DNA of 64,000 nucleotides from CAYZWU01 sp964482235 (GTDB lineage Bacteria; Planctomycetota; B15-G4; CAYZWU01). The position numbers and the translations under genes were made by a program. Each line of letters begins with the position of its first letter. Within the stretch, counting starts at the first letter, position 1. The notes below the pieces were generated by a model. It ran no database searches, was not told the DNA's origin, and saw only the letters and a list, made by a program, of their open reading frames with translations. Shown here piece by piece: positions 50,516 through 58,690 of this stretch. Where the stretch lies: assembly GCA_964482235.1 (NCBI GenBank), contig CAYZWU010000029.1, positions 6,108 to 70,107 of the forward strand, written 5' to 3'.

Positions 50516-51580
50516 GGATGCTTCGACCTGCTTTTCCGCTTCCATGTAGGTTTCGAGAGTGCTGTCCACCATGCGATGGAGAGGATAGTTCTCCTGGACG
50601 AAGCGGAAACCGTTCAACCCGATCCGGTCGGAGTACTCCTTGTCGTCCAGGTATGTCTGGATCTTGCTGGCAAAGAGGGAGACATCCTTCTTCGGAACGA
50701 TCAGGCCCGTCTCGTTGTCGGAGATGAGGGAGAAGACGCCGCCGGCGGCGGAGACCACGACGGGCAGCGCCCGCGACATGGCCTGCATGATGACCAGGTT
50801 GAAGCCTTCGGAGAGGATGGGGGAGACGAGAATGTCGATGGGAGAGACGAGCTTGCGATAGCTCGGCATGGCCGACGAGAGAGTGATGTCGTTTTCCAGG
50901 GCAAGCTTGCGGATCAGGAGGCGAATCTTCTTCTCGAAGGGGCCCGATCCTATGATGAGAAAGTGCGCCCTCACCCCGCGAACGGTCAGCTCCTTGGCTG
51001 CGTGAATGAAATACTTGATCCCGTGATCGCTGTCCAGATAGCTCACCGTCCCGATGACGGGCGTCAGGTTGTCGTTGCGGCGTTCCGGAGGGTTGAGATC
51101 GCAGGGCACGCCGTACTCGATGACGCGCACCTTCTCGCGCGGCAGGCCGCCGTCGTTGACTGCGGACTCGCGCACCGTCTGGCTGATGGCGATGGCCTGC
51201 CGGAAGGCCTGCCTCTGAACACGGATGGAGGAGCTGACCGGATTCTGGATCGTCACGACGTACGGTATTTCCAGGTGAGAAGCCACGAGCCCGCCGATGG
51301 AGGCGAGACTGTGGTGGGTGATGTGGATCAGATCGGGATTGTACTCCCTCACCCGGCCCCGGATCCTCTTCTCGTAAAGGATGTCCCTGGGATGGAAGCC
51401 GGAGATCTCCGCCTGAACGAAGGGCACCTTTTCCCTCTGCAGGTCGCGCAGGAAGATCCCGCCCGAAGACATGATGGCGACCCTGTAGCCTCTGAGACGC
51501 AGCTCCCGGGCCAGGGTCAGGGTGTAGACCGTCGTGCCTCGTATCTCCAGGCTGGGAGCCATCAGGAGAATCTTTTCCAT
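50510..51580 (-). CDS. Glycosyltransferase family 4 (GT-B fold)
   Basis: 356 residues. ATG with GAGGAG eight bases upstream. N-terminal half: ILLMAPSLEIRGTTVYTLTLARELRLRGYRVAIMSSGG; C-terminal half: PVIGTVSYLDSDHGIKYFIHAAKEL, LVSPILSEGFNLVIMQAMSRALPVVVSAAGGV (the E-x7-E nucleotide-sugar motif). It transfers a sugar from an activated donor to a glycan or lipid. No other glycan genes are adjacent. The stop lies inside the dispersed repeat. Confidence 0.9.
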   Translation of the reverse strand: MEKILLMAPSLEIRGTTVYTLTLARELRLRGYRVAIMSSGGIFLRDLQREKVPFVQAEISGFHPRDILYEKRIRGRVREYNPDLIHITHHSLASIGGLVASHLEIPYVVTIQNPVSSSIRVQRQAFRQAIAISQTVRESAVNDGGLPREKVRVIEYGVPCDLNPPERRNDNLTPVIGTVSYLDSDHGIKYFIHAAKELTVRGVRAHFLIIGSGPFEKKIRLLIRKLALENDITLSSAMPSYRKLVSPIDILVSPILSEGFNLVIMQAMSRALPVVVSAAGGVFSLISDNETGLIVPKKDVSLFASKIQTYLDDKEYSDRIGLNGFRFVQENYPLHRMVDSTLETYMEAEKQVEASP

Positions 51581-51825
51581 GGGGCATTCTCCTCGCTGAG
51601 CTGAAACCGCCTCACACTATACAATAAAACAGACCCGGGAAAGAGTTATTTGGGGGAGCCGGTGGGCAGCCGCTCGGAGGGGGGATGTCTTATCTTGTAG
51701 GGCCTGTGGCAGTGAGGCGAAAAGGCAGGAGTGATTGGGCCGCGTCGGCCTCGGAGGAGACAAAAACGGCCGGGCGGGTTCTTGTTCCCATTCCGGCCTT
51801 CTCCTCCGACCTGTTTTTATGCTGA

Positions 51826-53185
51826 TCAGGGATTGAGAATGTCGTCCTCCCAGATCGGTATCTTTTTCTTCTTCTNNNNNNNNNNNNNNNNNNNNNNNNN
51901 NNNNNNNNNNNNNNNNNNNNNNNNNNNNNNNNNNNNNNNNNNNNNNNNNNNNNNNNNNNNNNNNNNNNNNNNNNNTCTTTTTCTTCTTCTCGTCCTTTTT
52001 CGCCGTGGCGGGAGGGAACTTCTCGGGCGGCGACTCCTTCTTCTTCGATTCGATCGGAATGACCTTGGGCGCCTCTTCGGGGCTGTCCTTTTCCTCTTTC
52101 ACGACAACCATCTCTTCCGTGTCGTCGTCCTTCTTGGCCGGCTCAGCCTCAGGCTCCTTTGCGGGTTCTACAGCCGGCTCTGTCTCCGGCTCCAGGGCTT
52201 CCGGTTCAGGCAGCGGCTCCGGTTCTTCGGCGGCAGGCTCTGCAGCCGGTTCCGCCTCCGGCTCGATGGTCTCGGGCTCAGGCAGCGGCTCCGGCTCGGC
52301 AATCGGCTCCAGCTCCGGTTCCATCGCCTCGGGCTCAGGCACGGGAGGCGGCTCGGCGATCGGCTCCTTTTCCGGCTCAACGGTCTCGGGCTCAGGTTCC
52401 GGAACGGGTTCCTCGATGATGGCCGGCTCGACAGCCGGTTCGGGAGCGGGAGGCTCGGGCTCTTCGGCCGGTTCCTCCATCGCAGGTTCCTCGGCGGGTG
52501 CTGCCGCTTCCTCCTCCGGCTCGGACGGAGCAATGGTGCCCTCGAGCGCCGGATCGGGAAAGAAGGGCCACGGATGCGACTTGTATCCGGGGTTTTCCCA
52601 GTCGTCGTCGGAAATCACGTCCACGCAGGCAATCCCGACGAGAAAATCGAGCGCCTCCTGGATCGAGACACCGAGATCGAGGCCGAGATTGACCAGATGG
52701 CACTCGAGAGTCACATCGAGAAAATTGTTCTCGGGATCGATGTAGGCATAGGTCATGCCCAGCTGATCATAGAAATAATCGCTGTCTTCGTCCCAGGTGT
52801 TCCTGTGGGGTGAGAAGGCTTCATCGAAAAGATACCTGTTGCCCCGGATGGGAACCTTGTCGTACTTGGCAAAGGATTCGACCACAAGTCCGATCTCGGC
52901 CCGCCTCTCGCTCCACCGGCCTATCTTGCGGCCGTCGAAGCCGAGCTTTTCACCGTCGAAATATCCGCCGCCTAAGGCGAAGGGCTCGATGGAACCGACC
53001 AGATAGAGGTTGAACCCATGATCGATCGATCCATTGATTTTGAAGATGTCGACAAAATCGTACATCCTGGCAGACCAGTACCCCAGAGGAACCCGCCCGT
53101 TTTCATCAGGCCCCGCTGTGGAGGAGCAACCTGAGAAAATCAGGGTTCCTAGGATGAGAAAAGCGAAAACGACCTTGTTATTCAT
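51826..53185 (-). CDS. Lipoprotein with long Pro/Glu-rich repeat region, interrupted by an assembly gap
   Basis: From ATG 53185 (TAGGAG upstream): signal MNNKVVFAFLILGTLIFSGC with lipobox FSGC, then a compact domain (about 25-195, with FALGGGYFDGEKLGF and LGMTYAYIDPENNFLDVTLE), then about 190 residues of repeated EPEPLPEPEXXEPE-type sequence, then a Lys-rich end. 100 N lie at 51876-51975. The 15 bases on each side of the gap are identical; overlapping them keeps the frame and gives DEKKKKIPIWEDDILNP as the C-terminus, stopping at 51826. The joined protein would have about 414 residues. Literal reading through the N run would give a longer, unlikely tail. The Pro/Glu region would span the periplasm or cell wall. 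Confidence 0.75.
51876..51975. other. Assembly gap of exactly 100 N
   Basis: The block is exactly 100 bases, which usually marks an unknown gap length. TCTTTTTCTTCTTCT occurs on both sides, so the real gap is probably negative (overlapping contig ends). Confidence 0.95.
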
Positions 53186-53397
53186 GTGACTCCTACCTTT
53201 TCAGATGGGACAACCGGAGGCATGTCCGCTTCATGGCCAATCCAGTCGGTTGAGGGATGTTAACCCCTTCTTTAATAAGTTTTTCGTCCATTCAGACGAG
53301 CGGATTCAGAGAAAATTCCATCCGGTTTGATGTCGCCTTGTAACTTGTTTTGTTGCACACATTTACCGCCGCAAATGAATCTGGTCGACCAAAGAAC
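53186..53397. other. Intergenic region upstream of the Pro/Glu lipoprotein gene
   Basis: 212 bases, A/T-rich in the middle (CTTTAATAAGTTTTTCG near 53268-53286). It should hold the promoter of the lipoprotein gene on the minus strand, but no clear -35/-10 pair is seen. Confidence 0.35.
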
Positions 53398-55419
53398 TCA
53401 ATCATCTATCAGGATGGTTACTACGTGATCGCCGACCTCGATCGCATCGATCACGCTCTGGCCGCGGGTGACTCTGCCGAAGACGGTGAAGATCCCATCA
53501 AGATGAGGCGTGGGGCAATGGGTGATGAAGATCTGGCAGCCGCCCGTATCCGGTCCGGACAGCGGCATCCCCACGTAGCCTTGAAGAAACCTGAAGCGAT
53601 TGATCTCATCCCGAAGACAGATGTTGTTCCTTCCTTCACCGTCGCCTCTGGGATCAAGCCCCTGGATCACGAAGTTGGAGACCATTCGGTGAAACATCAG
53701 TCCGTCGTAAACCCGTTCCCTGGCTAGACGGATAAAGTTGCTAACATGATAAGGAGCCATGGCCGGGAAGAGCTCGATCCAGAAATCTCCCTTCTCGGTG
53801 ATGACGCGGGCCCTGGGGTTTTCGCCGCCGATGAAGTCTTCGGCGTTGGCGTGGGCCGGCAACAGTGTCTCGGGGCTCTCGGGCTCGGGGATAGCGATCT
53901 CGCCGGGCACGTTGCTCAGGAATTCGGCGGCCTTGCAGCGAATGGAGTAATCTTCGTCGGCCAGGACGCGGCGCAGGAATTCGACGTCCTCCGAGCCTTC
54001 CAGCGCGATGACGGTATCGAAGAGCTTCTGCCTAGTCTCCATGGTTTCCTTGCCCGAGGACATGAGATAGGCCTGCTTGATCAATGGCAGCGAGCTCTTC
54101 GAGTCGAAGGCCTGCAACAGGTCGGTCGCCGCATTGTGCAGAGCGAGATCGTTGATCTGCAGGCTCTCCTCGGCAACGGTAATGATCTCGTCCTTGTACT
54201 GGGGAAACTCCTTCAGCGCGGTGAGGGCGGCGCAGCGGACCCGTATGCTCTGGTCCTCTGCCAGCTGAAGCAGGTAGTCCACGCCCTCGTCCTTCATCAG
54301 AAGGGCCGCCTCAACGGCCTTCAGCCTCAGGTATCGCGTGGGATGCTCGGCGATTCGATCCATGAACTGCACATCGTCGGCAAGGGCTCCCAGCTCCCCG
54401 AGAGCCACGATCGCTTCTCCCTCGACTGTCAGGGAGGAATCGCGCGTCGCCCGCTTCAGGGCCTTCACGACCGATTCGCCGCCGTTCGTGATCTTGCCGA
54501 GGGTGCGTGCCGCCGTTGCCCGGATATGGACGTTCGGTGAAACGCTGAATGAGAGGAGATGGATCAGCCGCGACGCGGTCTGCAGGTTGTTGTAACGACC
54601 GAGGCTCTTGATGCACTCCACCACGACCTGCCATTCCGGATCGCTGCAGACCTTGACCAGGGCCTCCTGGTTTTCGCGGCTCACCGGCATGCGCCCCAGT
54701 CCGCGCGCCGCGAAGGTCCTCACCCAGATGTTCTGGTCCATCAAGGCTTCCCTCAATGCAGAGGCGCACCTCGGAGAGGGATCCTCGATCTCGGACAGGG
54801 CATAGGCGGCCCGCCACCGCACATCGGGGTGCACATCCGCCTTCATGGCATGGATCAGCGCGTCGGTTCTCTCCTTGACGACATCCTCGGGCAACGAACC
54901 GGACAGGCCGTACCGCTTTGCTCCGAGCCGAAAGAGGGCCAGGCAGGCCTCGGCCCTGACGAGCGGCCTCCTGTCCTCACGCAGCCTGGCGACGATCAGC
55001 ATCGTCAGGCCCGGCTCCTTGAGCTTTCCGGCCGCCTCCACTGCAGCGGCCCGCAGGATGTAGCGGTCGAAGTCGAAGTAGCTTTCCAGGATCGGGATGG
55101 CGTCCCGGCTGCCGATCTGCCCAAGGGCGAAGAGGAGCATCTCCAGCACGGTCACGTCGGTTTCGAACTCGAGCTGCTTGACGATCACCGGGATGGCATC
55201 GGCGTCGCTCAGCCGCGCCAGGGCCAGGGCAGCGCGGTATCGCACCCAGAGGGAAGGAGAATCGAAGAAGGGTGATATCTTCGATACATCGCACCTCTGG
55301 TCCTCCAGGATCATGATCTCATCGAGCACCTCTTTTTCAGGAAAGCTCTCGATGACGAAGCAGCCCTGAAGGCCGATGATGAGGAAAATAAACAACAAGA
55401 TGGTTCTGGATACCGCCAT
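53398..55419 (-). CDS. Lipoprotein with HEAT repeats and a C-terminal cyclophilin-type peptidyl-prolyl isomerase domain
   Basis: 673 residues. The signal ends LIIGLQGC, a lipobox. Residues 50-500 are HEAT-like helical pairs (VRYRAALALARLSDADAIPVIVKQL, IRATAARTLGKITNGGESVVKAL, VRCAALTALKEFPQYKDEI and others). Residues about 535-673 form a cyclophilin: FWIELFPAMAPYHVSNFIRLAREXVYDGLMFHRMVSNFVIQG (FHR catalytic Arg), PDTGGCQIFIT and PHLDGIFTVFGRV. The active-site Arg, Gln and His are kept; the cyclosporin-site Trp is not. It would work as a foldase on extracytoplasmic proteins, with the HEAT part as binding scaffold (inference). Confidence 0.92.
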   Translation of the reverse strand: MAVSRTILLFIFLIIGLQGCFVIESFPEKEVLDEIMILEDQRCDVSKISPFFDSPSLWVRYRAALALARLSDADAIPVIVKQLEFETDVTVLEMLLFALGQIGSRDAIPILESYFDFDRYILRAAAVEAAGKLKEPGLTMLIVARLREDRRPLVRAEACLALFRLGAKRYGLSGSLPEDVVKERTDALIHAMKADVHPDVRWRAAYALSEIEDPSPRCASALREALMDQNIWVRTFAARGLGRMPVSRENQEALVKVCSDPEWQVVVECIKSLGRYNNLQTASRLIHLLSFSVSPNVHIRATAARTLGKITNGGESVVKALKRATRDSSLTVEGEAIVALGELGALADDVQFMDRIAEHPTRYLRLKAVEAALLMKDEGVDYLLQLAEDQSIRVRCAALTALKEFPQYKDEIITVAEESLQINDLALHNAATDLLQAFDSKSSLPLIKQAYLMSSGKETMETRQKLFDTVIALEGSEDVEFLRRVLADEDYSIRCKAAEFLSNVPGEIAIPEPESPETLLPAHANAEDFIGGENPRARVITEKGDFWIELFPAMAPYHVSNFIRLARERVYDGLMFHRMVSNFVIQGLDPRGDGEGRNNICLRDEINRFRFLQGYVGMPLSGPDTGGCQIFITHCPTPHLDGIFTVFGRVTRGQSVIDAIEVGDHVVTILIDD

Positions 55420-55555
55420 CTAGAAGATTATCCCGAGATAGAACCAACACGGCAGCCTGTCACTTTCAGGTATCCACCTGACGTTGAATGGCCGGTATCA
55501 TATCACATTATTATGAAGGAGGTGAACTATTGCCCGCATCGGAGCATGCTGCATT

Positions 55556-56530
55556 TCATGACTTTCTGATGCGTTCCAGATGTGAAACCACCTCGGAGCA
55601 GAGCGCCTCGACGGATCGCCGGTTCAGCCGGACGATGAACGGGCTTCCCTGGACGGACCTGCCGGTGTAGCCAGCCGAAACGGAATGCCCGAGGATGGTC
55701 CCTCCCCAGATGACGGCCAGCTGGCTCCACCTCAGGTCGGCCGTCACCCGCTGCCTGTTGCGCTCCACGTCGCCCGCCACCAGGCGGAAGGTCACGTCGG
55801 GCGGCCCCATCTCCCGGATCTCCTTGTGGGAAGCCGGTGATCCGCCGACAACCAGGATCCGGCTGATGCCGGACTTGCGGCACGATTCGGCCAGCTCCTG
55901 GAGGGAGCGCCGGATCGTAGAGCCCCCGCAGAGCCGGCAGAGAGCGGCGTTGCGAACGGGGATCAGGGACTCGGGTGAATTTCGATCCGCCAGGATGCCG
56001 GTGCAGAAGGGGTGATCACAGTAGAAGACCGCCCTGAGCTCGATCTCCTCGGTCAGCTCGGCATGCTGCTCTTCGGAAAGGTCCTGCTGATGGAGAAGGC
56101 GGATCATCGGTTCGGAAAGGAGCTTTCTCAGCTTCTTCAGCACCGCCTTGCCGCGGATGCCGTAGTGGTCGAGAACCGCCCTGGTCGGCGTCCGCTTCGG
56201 ATCGGATTTCCGCTTCCGCCTGGCTGGAACCCGGGTCATGGCCTTCTCCAGGGCCTCCAGCTCTTCCAGGCTGTCGGGGAGGTCGAAATCGGTCAGCTCG
56301 AAACCGCCGTCCACGCTCTCGCTGAGAATGTCGTCCATGGTCCGGGTGTCATCGCCCTCTTTCCTGCTCTTCCCCCTCTGGATCGATGAGAAGGCCTTGC
56401 GAACCTTGCTTTCCAGATCAGGGGCCAGATCCTCCTCCGGATCGCCGCACTCGAATCCGGCTTCGACCATCCAGTCGATCAGGCGCTCGTAGGAGATTCC
56501 CAGTTCCTTGGCCAGTTCCACAACATGCAT
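55556..56530 (-). CDS. Protein with IF2_N-like start, Cys pairs and a DUF2325-like end
   Basis: 324 residues. The first 30 residues, MHVVELAKELGISYERLIDWM, resemble the IF2_N helical domain of translation factor IF-2. A charged linker and helical middle (residues 105-170) follow. CDHPFC (CX4C) and CRLC (CX2C) at about residues 190-215 look like a metal-binding pair. The end (about 230-322), ISRILVVGGSPASHKEI through WSQLAVIWGGTILGHSVSAGYT, resembles DUF2325. I know no protein with all these parts. The gene for a DUF116 protein ends 25 bases upstream, so both are in one operon. Confidence 0.65.
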   Translation of the reverse strand: MHVVELAKELGISYERLIDWMVEAGFECGDPEEDLAPDLESKVRKAFSSIQRGKSRKEGDDTRTMDDILSESVDGGFELTDFDLPDSLEELEALEKAMTRVPARRKRKSDPKRTPTRAVLDHYGIRGKAVLKKLRKLLSEPMIRLLHQQDLSEEQHAELTEEIELRAVFYCDHPFCTGILADRNSPESLIPVRNAALCRLCGGSTIRRSLQELAESCRKSGISRILVVGGSPASHKEIREMGPPDVTFRLVAGDVERNRQRVTADLRWSQLAVIWGGTILGHSVSAGYTGRSVQGSPFIVRLNRRSVEALCSEVVSHLERIRKS

Positions 56531-56555
56531 GGAAACCCCGGATCAATGTCCGTCA

Positions 56556-57377
56556 CTATTTGTTTTCGGCGGCCTTCCCCGTGAGAAGCGAGAGCGTCCG
56601 GCTCAGAGAGTCCACATCCAGCTCCGTACAGGTGCAAGGTCCCATCGGGCGGGAGTTTGGAATTCCGATTACGGGAAGCGCTGCATTGATGTCCTGGATG
56701 CCGGCGATCAGATCGCGTTCGCAGGCCACGGCCACCACCACCTCCGGCCTCTGCAGGAGGATCTGCTTCCGGGCCTCTTCACCTCCGACGCAGGTGGCAT
56801 GCTTGATCTTGGTCGCTTCCACCACTTTCATGATCTTCTGCCGGACCTCCTTGGAGAGACAGCGGGGCAGGAGGAGCAGGATGCTCTCCTTGCCGGTGAA
56901 CGTCCGGCTGGCCAGGATCAGGGCGTTGTTGACCTTGAGAAGCGAGTTGGAGACACGATCGGCCGAAACGCCGAACTTTCTTCCAAGGCGCTGAAGGATC
57001 TTGATGATTTTGACAAGAATGTTGTGGATGTTCTTGATGATGAGAAAGTTCTTGCCGGTGCGGAGGGTGAAGACCACCGAGGCGGCCACGACGATCATGA
57101 ATCCGGAGAATGCGATGGCCAGCCCGCCGAAGATCCACGGTAAGGAAGAGTGGAACTGCTCCAGTCTCGGAGTGATCAGGTACCAGATCAGGAAGAGGAA
57201 TCCCATGAAAAGGATGATGCCGAGACCGGCCAGCGCCAGGACAACGGCGACGGCCGTGTCGGCTGACTGGACATCCTTGCCGAAGAGGCCGTCCCAGTCG
57301 AGCCACTTGTCGCCGAGCAAGTTCCTCTGTTTTTTTTCTGTATTTTTTGCGGTTTTTTGTTTTGTCAACTGTTCCAT
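56556..57377 (-). CDS. DUF116 membrane protein
   Basis: 273 residues from ATG 57377; a TTG at 57434 would add 19 residues and neither has a clear ribosome site. Two transmembrane helices (about residues 42-70 and 82-108) are followed by a soluble domain with LLLLPRCLSKEVRQK, KHATCVGGEEARKQ, VVVAVACERDLIAGIQD and PVIGIPNSRPMGPCTCTELD. These Cys-bearing blocks define DUF116, a family of unknown function often near tRNA- or translation-related genes. The five or so conserved Cys suggest a metal or cluster site. Confidence 0.9.
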   Translation of the reverse strand: MEQLTKQKTAKNTEKKQRNLLGDKWLDWDGLFGKDVQSADTAVAVVLALAGLGIILFMGFLFLIWYLITPRLEQFHSSLPWIFGGLAIAFSGFMIVVAASVVFTLRTGKNFLIIKNIHNILVKIIKILQRLGRKFGVSADRVSNSLLKVNNALILASRTFTGKESILLLLPRCLSKEVRQKIMKVVEATKIKHATCVGGEEARKQILLQRPEVVVAVACERDLIAGIQDINAALPVIGIPNSRPMGPCTCTELDVDSLSRTLSLLTGKAAENK

Positions 57378-57650
57378 CGCATCAGCCGAACAGGAATCGC
57401 TGGAAATTCCAAGAAAATTCCTGTCGGCTCCCAATTAATGTAGGCCGGGCGCCATATCCTGAATGGTGACCGGCGTTCCATTTCTTGTATGATAGTCATG
57501 GATAGGTCGAGCGCAAGTGATTGAACGGCAAAGAGACTGCGCGCCTCCGGGCCGCTGAGAACTCAAAATAGCCATATCGAACCGGCTCCTGTTACCGAGG
57601 CCAGGTGAAACCGTCCCTCTTTACGGATTTACATACTGAGGAGTAGTCGA
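57378..57650. promoter_or_regulatory. Divergent intergenic region, DUF116/cobalamin-binding-like gene
   Basis: 273 bases between divergent starts, holding promoters for both. GAGGAG (57639-57644) is the ribosome site for the TTG at 57651. A cobalamin riboswitch was looked for in front of the latter gene and not found. Confidence 0.35.
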
Positions 57651-58454
57651 TTGAGAATCATATCCCTCTGTCCCAGCAATTCGGAGATTCTCTTCGCCAT
57701 CGGAGCCGGGGATCAGGTCGTGGCCGTGGAAAAATGGACTGACCATCCCCCCGAAGCGTCGCGCCTTCCCAAGGTCGGCTCCGAGATGGACGTGGACATG
57801 GACGCCGTGGAGGCTCTCGAGCCCGACCTCGTCCTGGCCTCGCTCTCCGTGCCCGGCATGGAGAAGAACGTCCAGGCTCTCGAGGCGAGGAAAATTCCGC
57901 ATATGGTCCTCAATCCCAATGACATAGAGGGGATCTACAGCGATATCATCGTCGTGGGAGAGGCAGTCGGCCGCGAGGAGGAGGCGCTGGCACTCGTCCG
58001 ATCGATGCAGGCGGAGATCGCGGAGCTCAAGGGGATCAACTCCGGGCGCCCGAGGGCGGCCAGGGTTTATGTGGAGTGGTGGCCCAAGCCGGCCATCACA
58101 CCGGGCCGGAAGACCTGGACCAACGAGATGATCGAGATCGCCGGCGGAACCAACATTTTCCGCGACCTCGCAGCCCCGAGCGGCCCGGTCACCTACGATG
58201 CCGTCAAGGATCGAGATCCCGAGATCGTCCTGCTCTGCTGGTGCGGCATCCACAGATCGGAGATCGATCCCGCCTCCCTCGGCACCAGGGAGGGATGGAG
58301 CGACATCAACGCCGTGGCCAGAAAACGGATTCACGTGGTGGAAGAGGGATGGTACGGACGCCCGGGACCCAGGATCGTCCAAGGAATCCACCAGCTGGCC
58401 GAATTGATCCAGGAGTGCGATACCGAGCCCGCGCAATCTCCACCATATTCGTAG
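57651..58454 (+). CDS. Cobalamin-binding (BtuF-like) periplasmic-binding-fold protein without signal peptide
   Basis: 267 residues from a TTG with GAGGAG at six bases. RIISLCPSNSEILFAIGAGDQVVAV, LPKVGSEMDVDMDAVEALEPDLVLAS and NIFRDLAAPSGPVTYDAV are the usual BtuF/FhuD class III binding-protein blocks. Family members in binding-protein-dependent transport are exported, but this frame starts directly at the first strand, with no signal peptide, so it may be cytoplasmic or use another export route. The last 12 codons (CDTEPAQSPPYS) are supplied by the dispersed repeat and replace whatever end the ancestor had. No permease or ATPase gene is adjacent. Confidence 0.85.
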   Translation: MRIISLCPSNSEILFAIGAGDQVVAVEKWTDHPPEASRLPKVGSEMDVDMDAVEALEPDLVLASLSVPGMEKNVQALEARKIPHMVLNPNDIEGIYSDIIVVGEAVGREEEALALVRSMQAEIAELKGINSGRPRAARVYVEWWPKPAITPGRKTWTNEMIEIAGGTNIFRDLAAPSGPVTYDAVKDRDPEIVLLCWCGIHRSEIDPASLGTREGWSDINAVARKRIHVVEEGWYGRPGPRIVQGIHQLAELIQECDTEPAQSPPYS

Positions 58455-58460
58455 GTCGCC
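58415..58460 (+). repeat. Dispersed repeat, copy 1 (inside the 3' end of the BtuF-like gene)
   Basis: 46 bases from GTGCGATACCGAGCC to AGGTCGCC. It differs from copy 2 at one position (GTAGG against GCAGG); that difference creates the TAG stop of the upstream gene. Confidence 0.9.
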
Positions 58461-58475
58461 GCACACGTATTTGAC

Positions 58476-58521
58476 GTGCGATACCGAGCCCGCGCAATCT
58501 CCACCATATTCGCAGGTCGCC
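58476..58521 (+). repeat. Dispersed repeat, copy 2 (direct)
   Basis: 46 bases, same orientation as copy 1, 15 bases after it. Its bases 58480-58512 are the exact reverse complement of 58548-58580. Confidence 0.9.
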
Positions 58522-58547
58522 ATGTACGTTTTCGGTACCCCCGCCCC

Positions 58548-58583
58548 CGAATATGGTGGAGATTGCGCGGGCTCGGTATCCGC
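58548..58583 (-). repeat. Dispersed repeat, copy 3 (inverted)
   Basis: Reverse-complement copy. With copy 2 it forms a perfect 33-bp inverted repeat around 35 bases, able to fold into a long hairpin just upstream of pheS. No T tract follows, so it is not a typical terminator. Confidence 0.9.
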
Positions 58584-58690
58584 AAAATAACGACGGGGTT
58601 TACATTCCCTCAACTGGGCAGTATTTTTAGCCTTTTCGATATTCCTGACGCTTTACCGGTCCCAAGACCTGTCATCGGGAGTCCGATCCC

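Noticed and set aside
57621..58613. Open frame of 330 codons on the minus strand
   Set aside because: It is antisense to the BtuF-like gene and runs through all three repeat copies; no family signature and no ribosome site.
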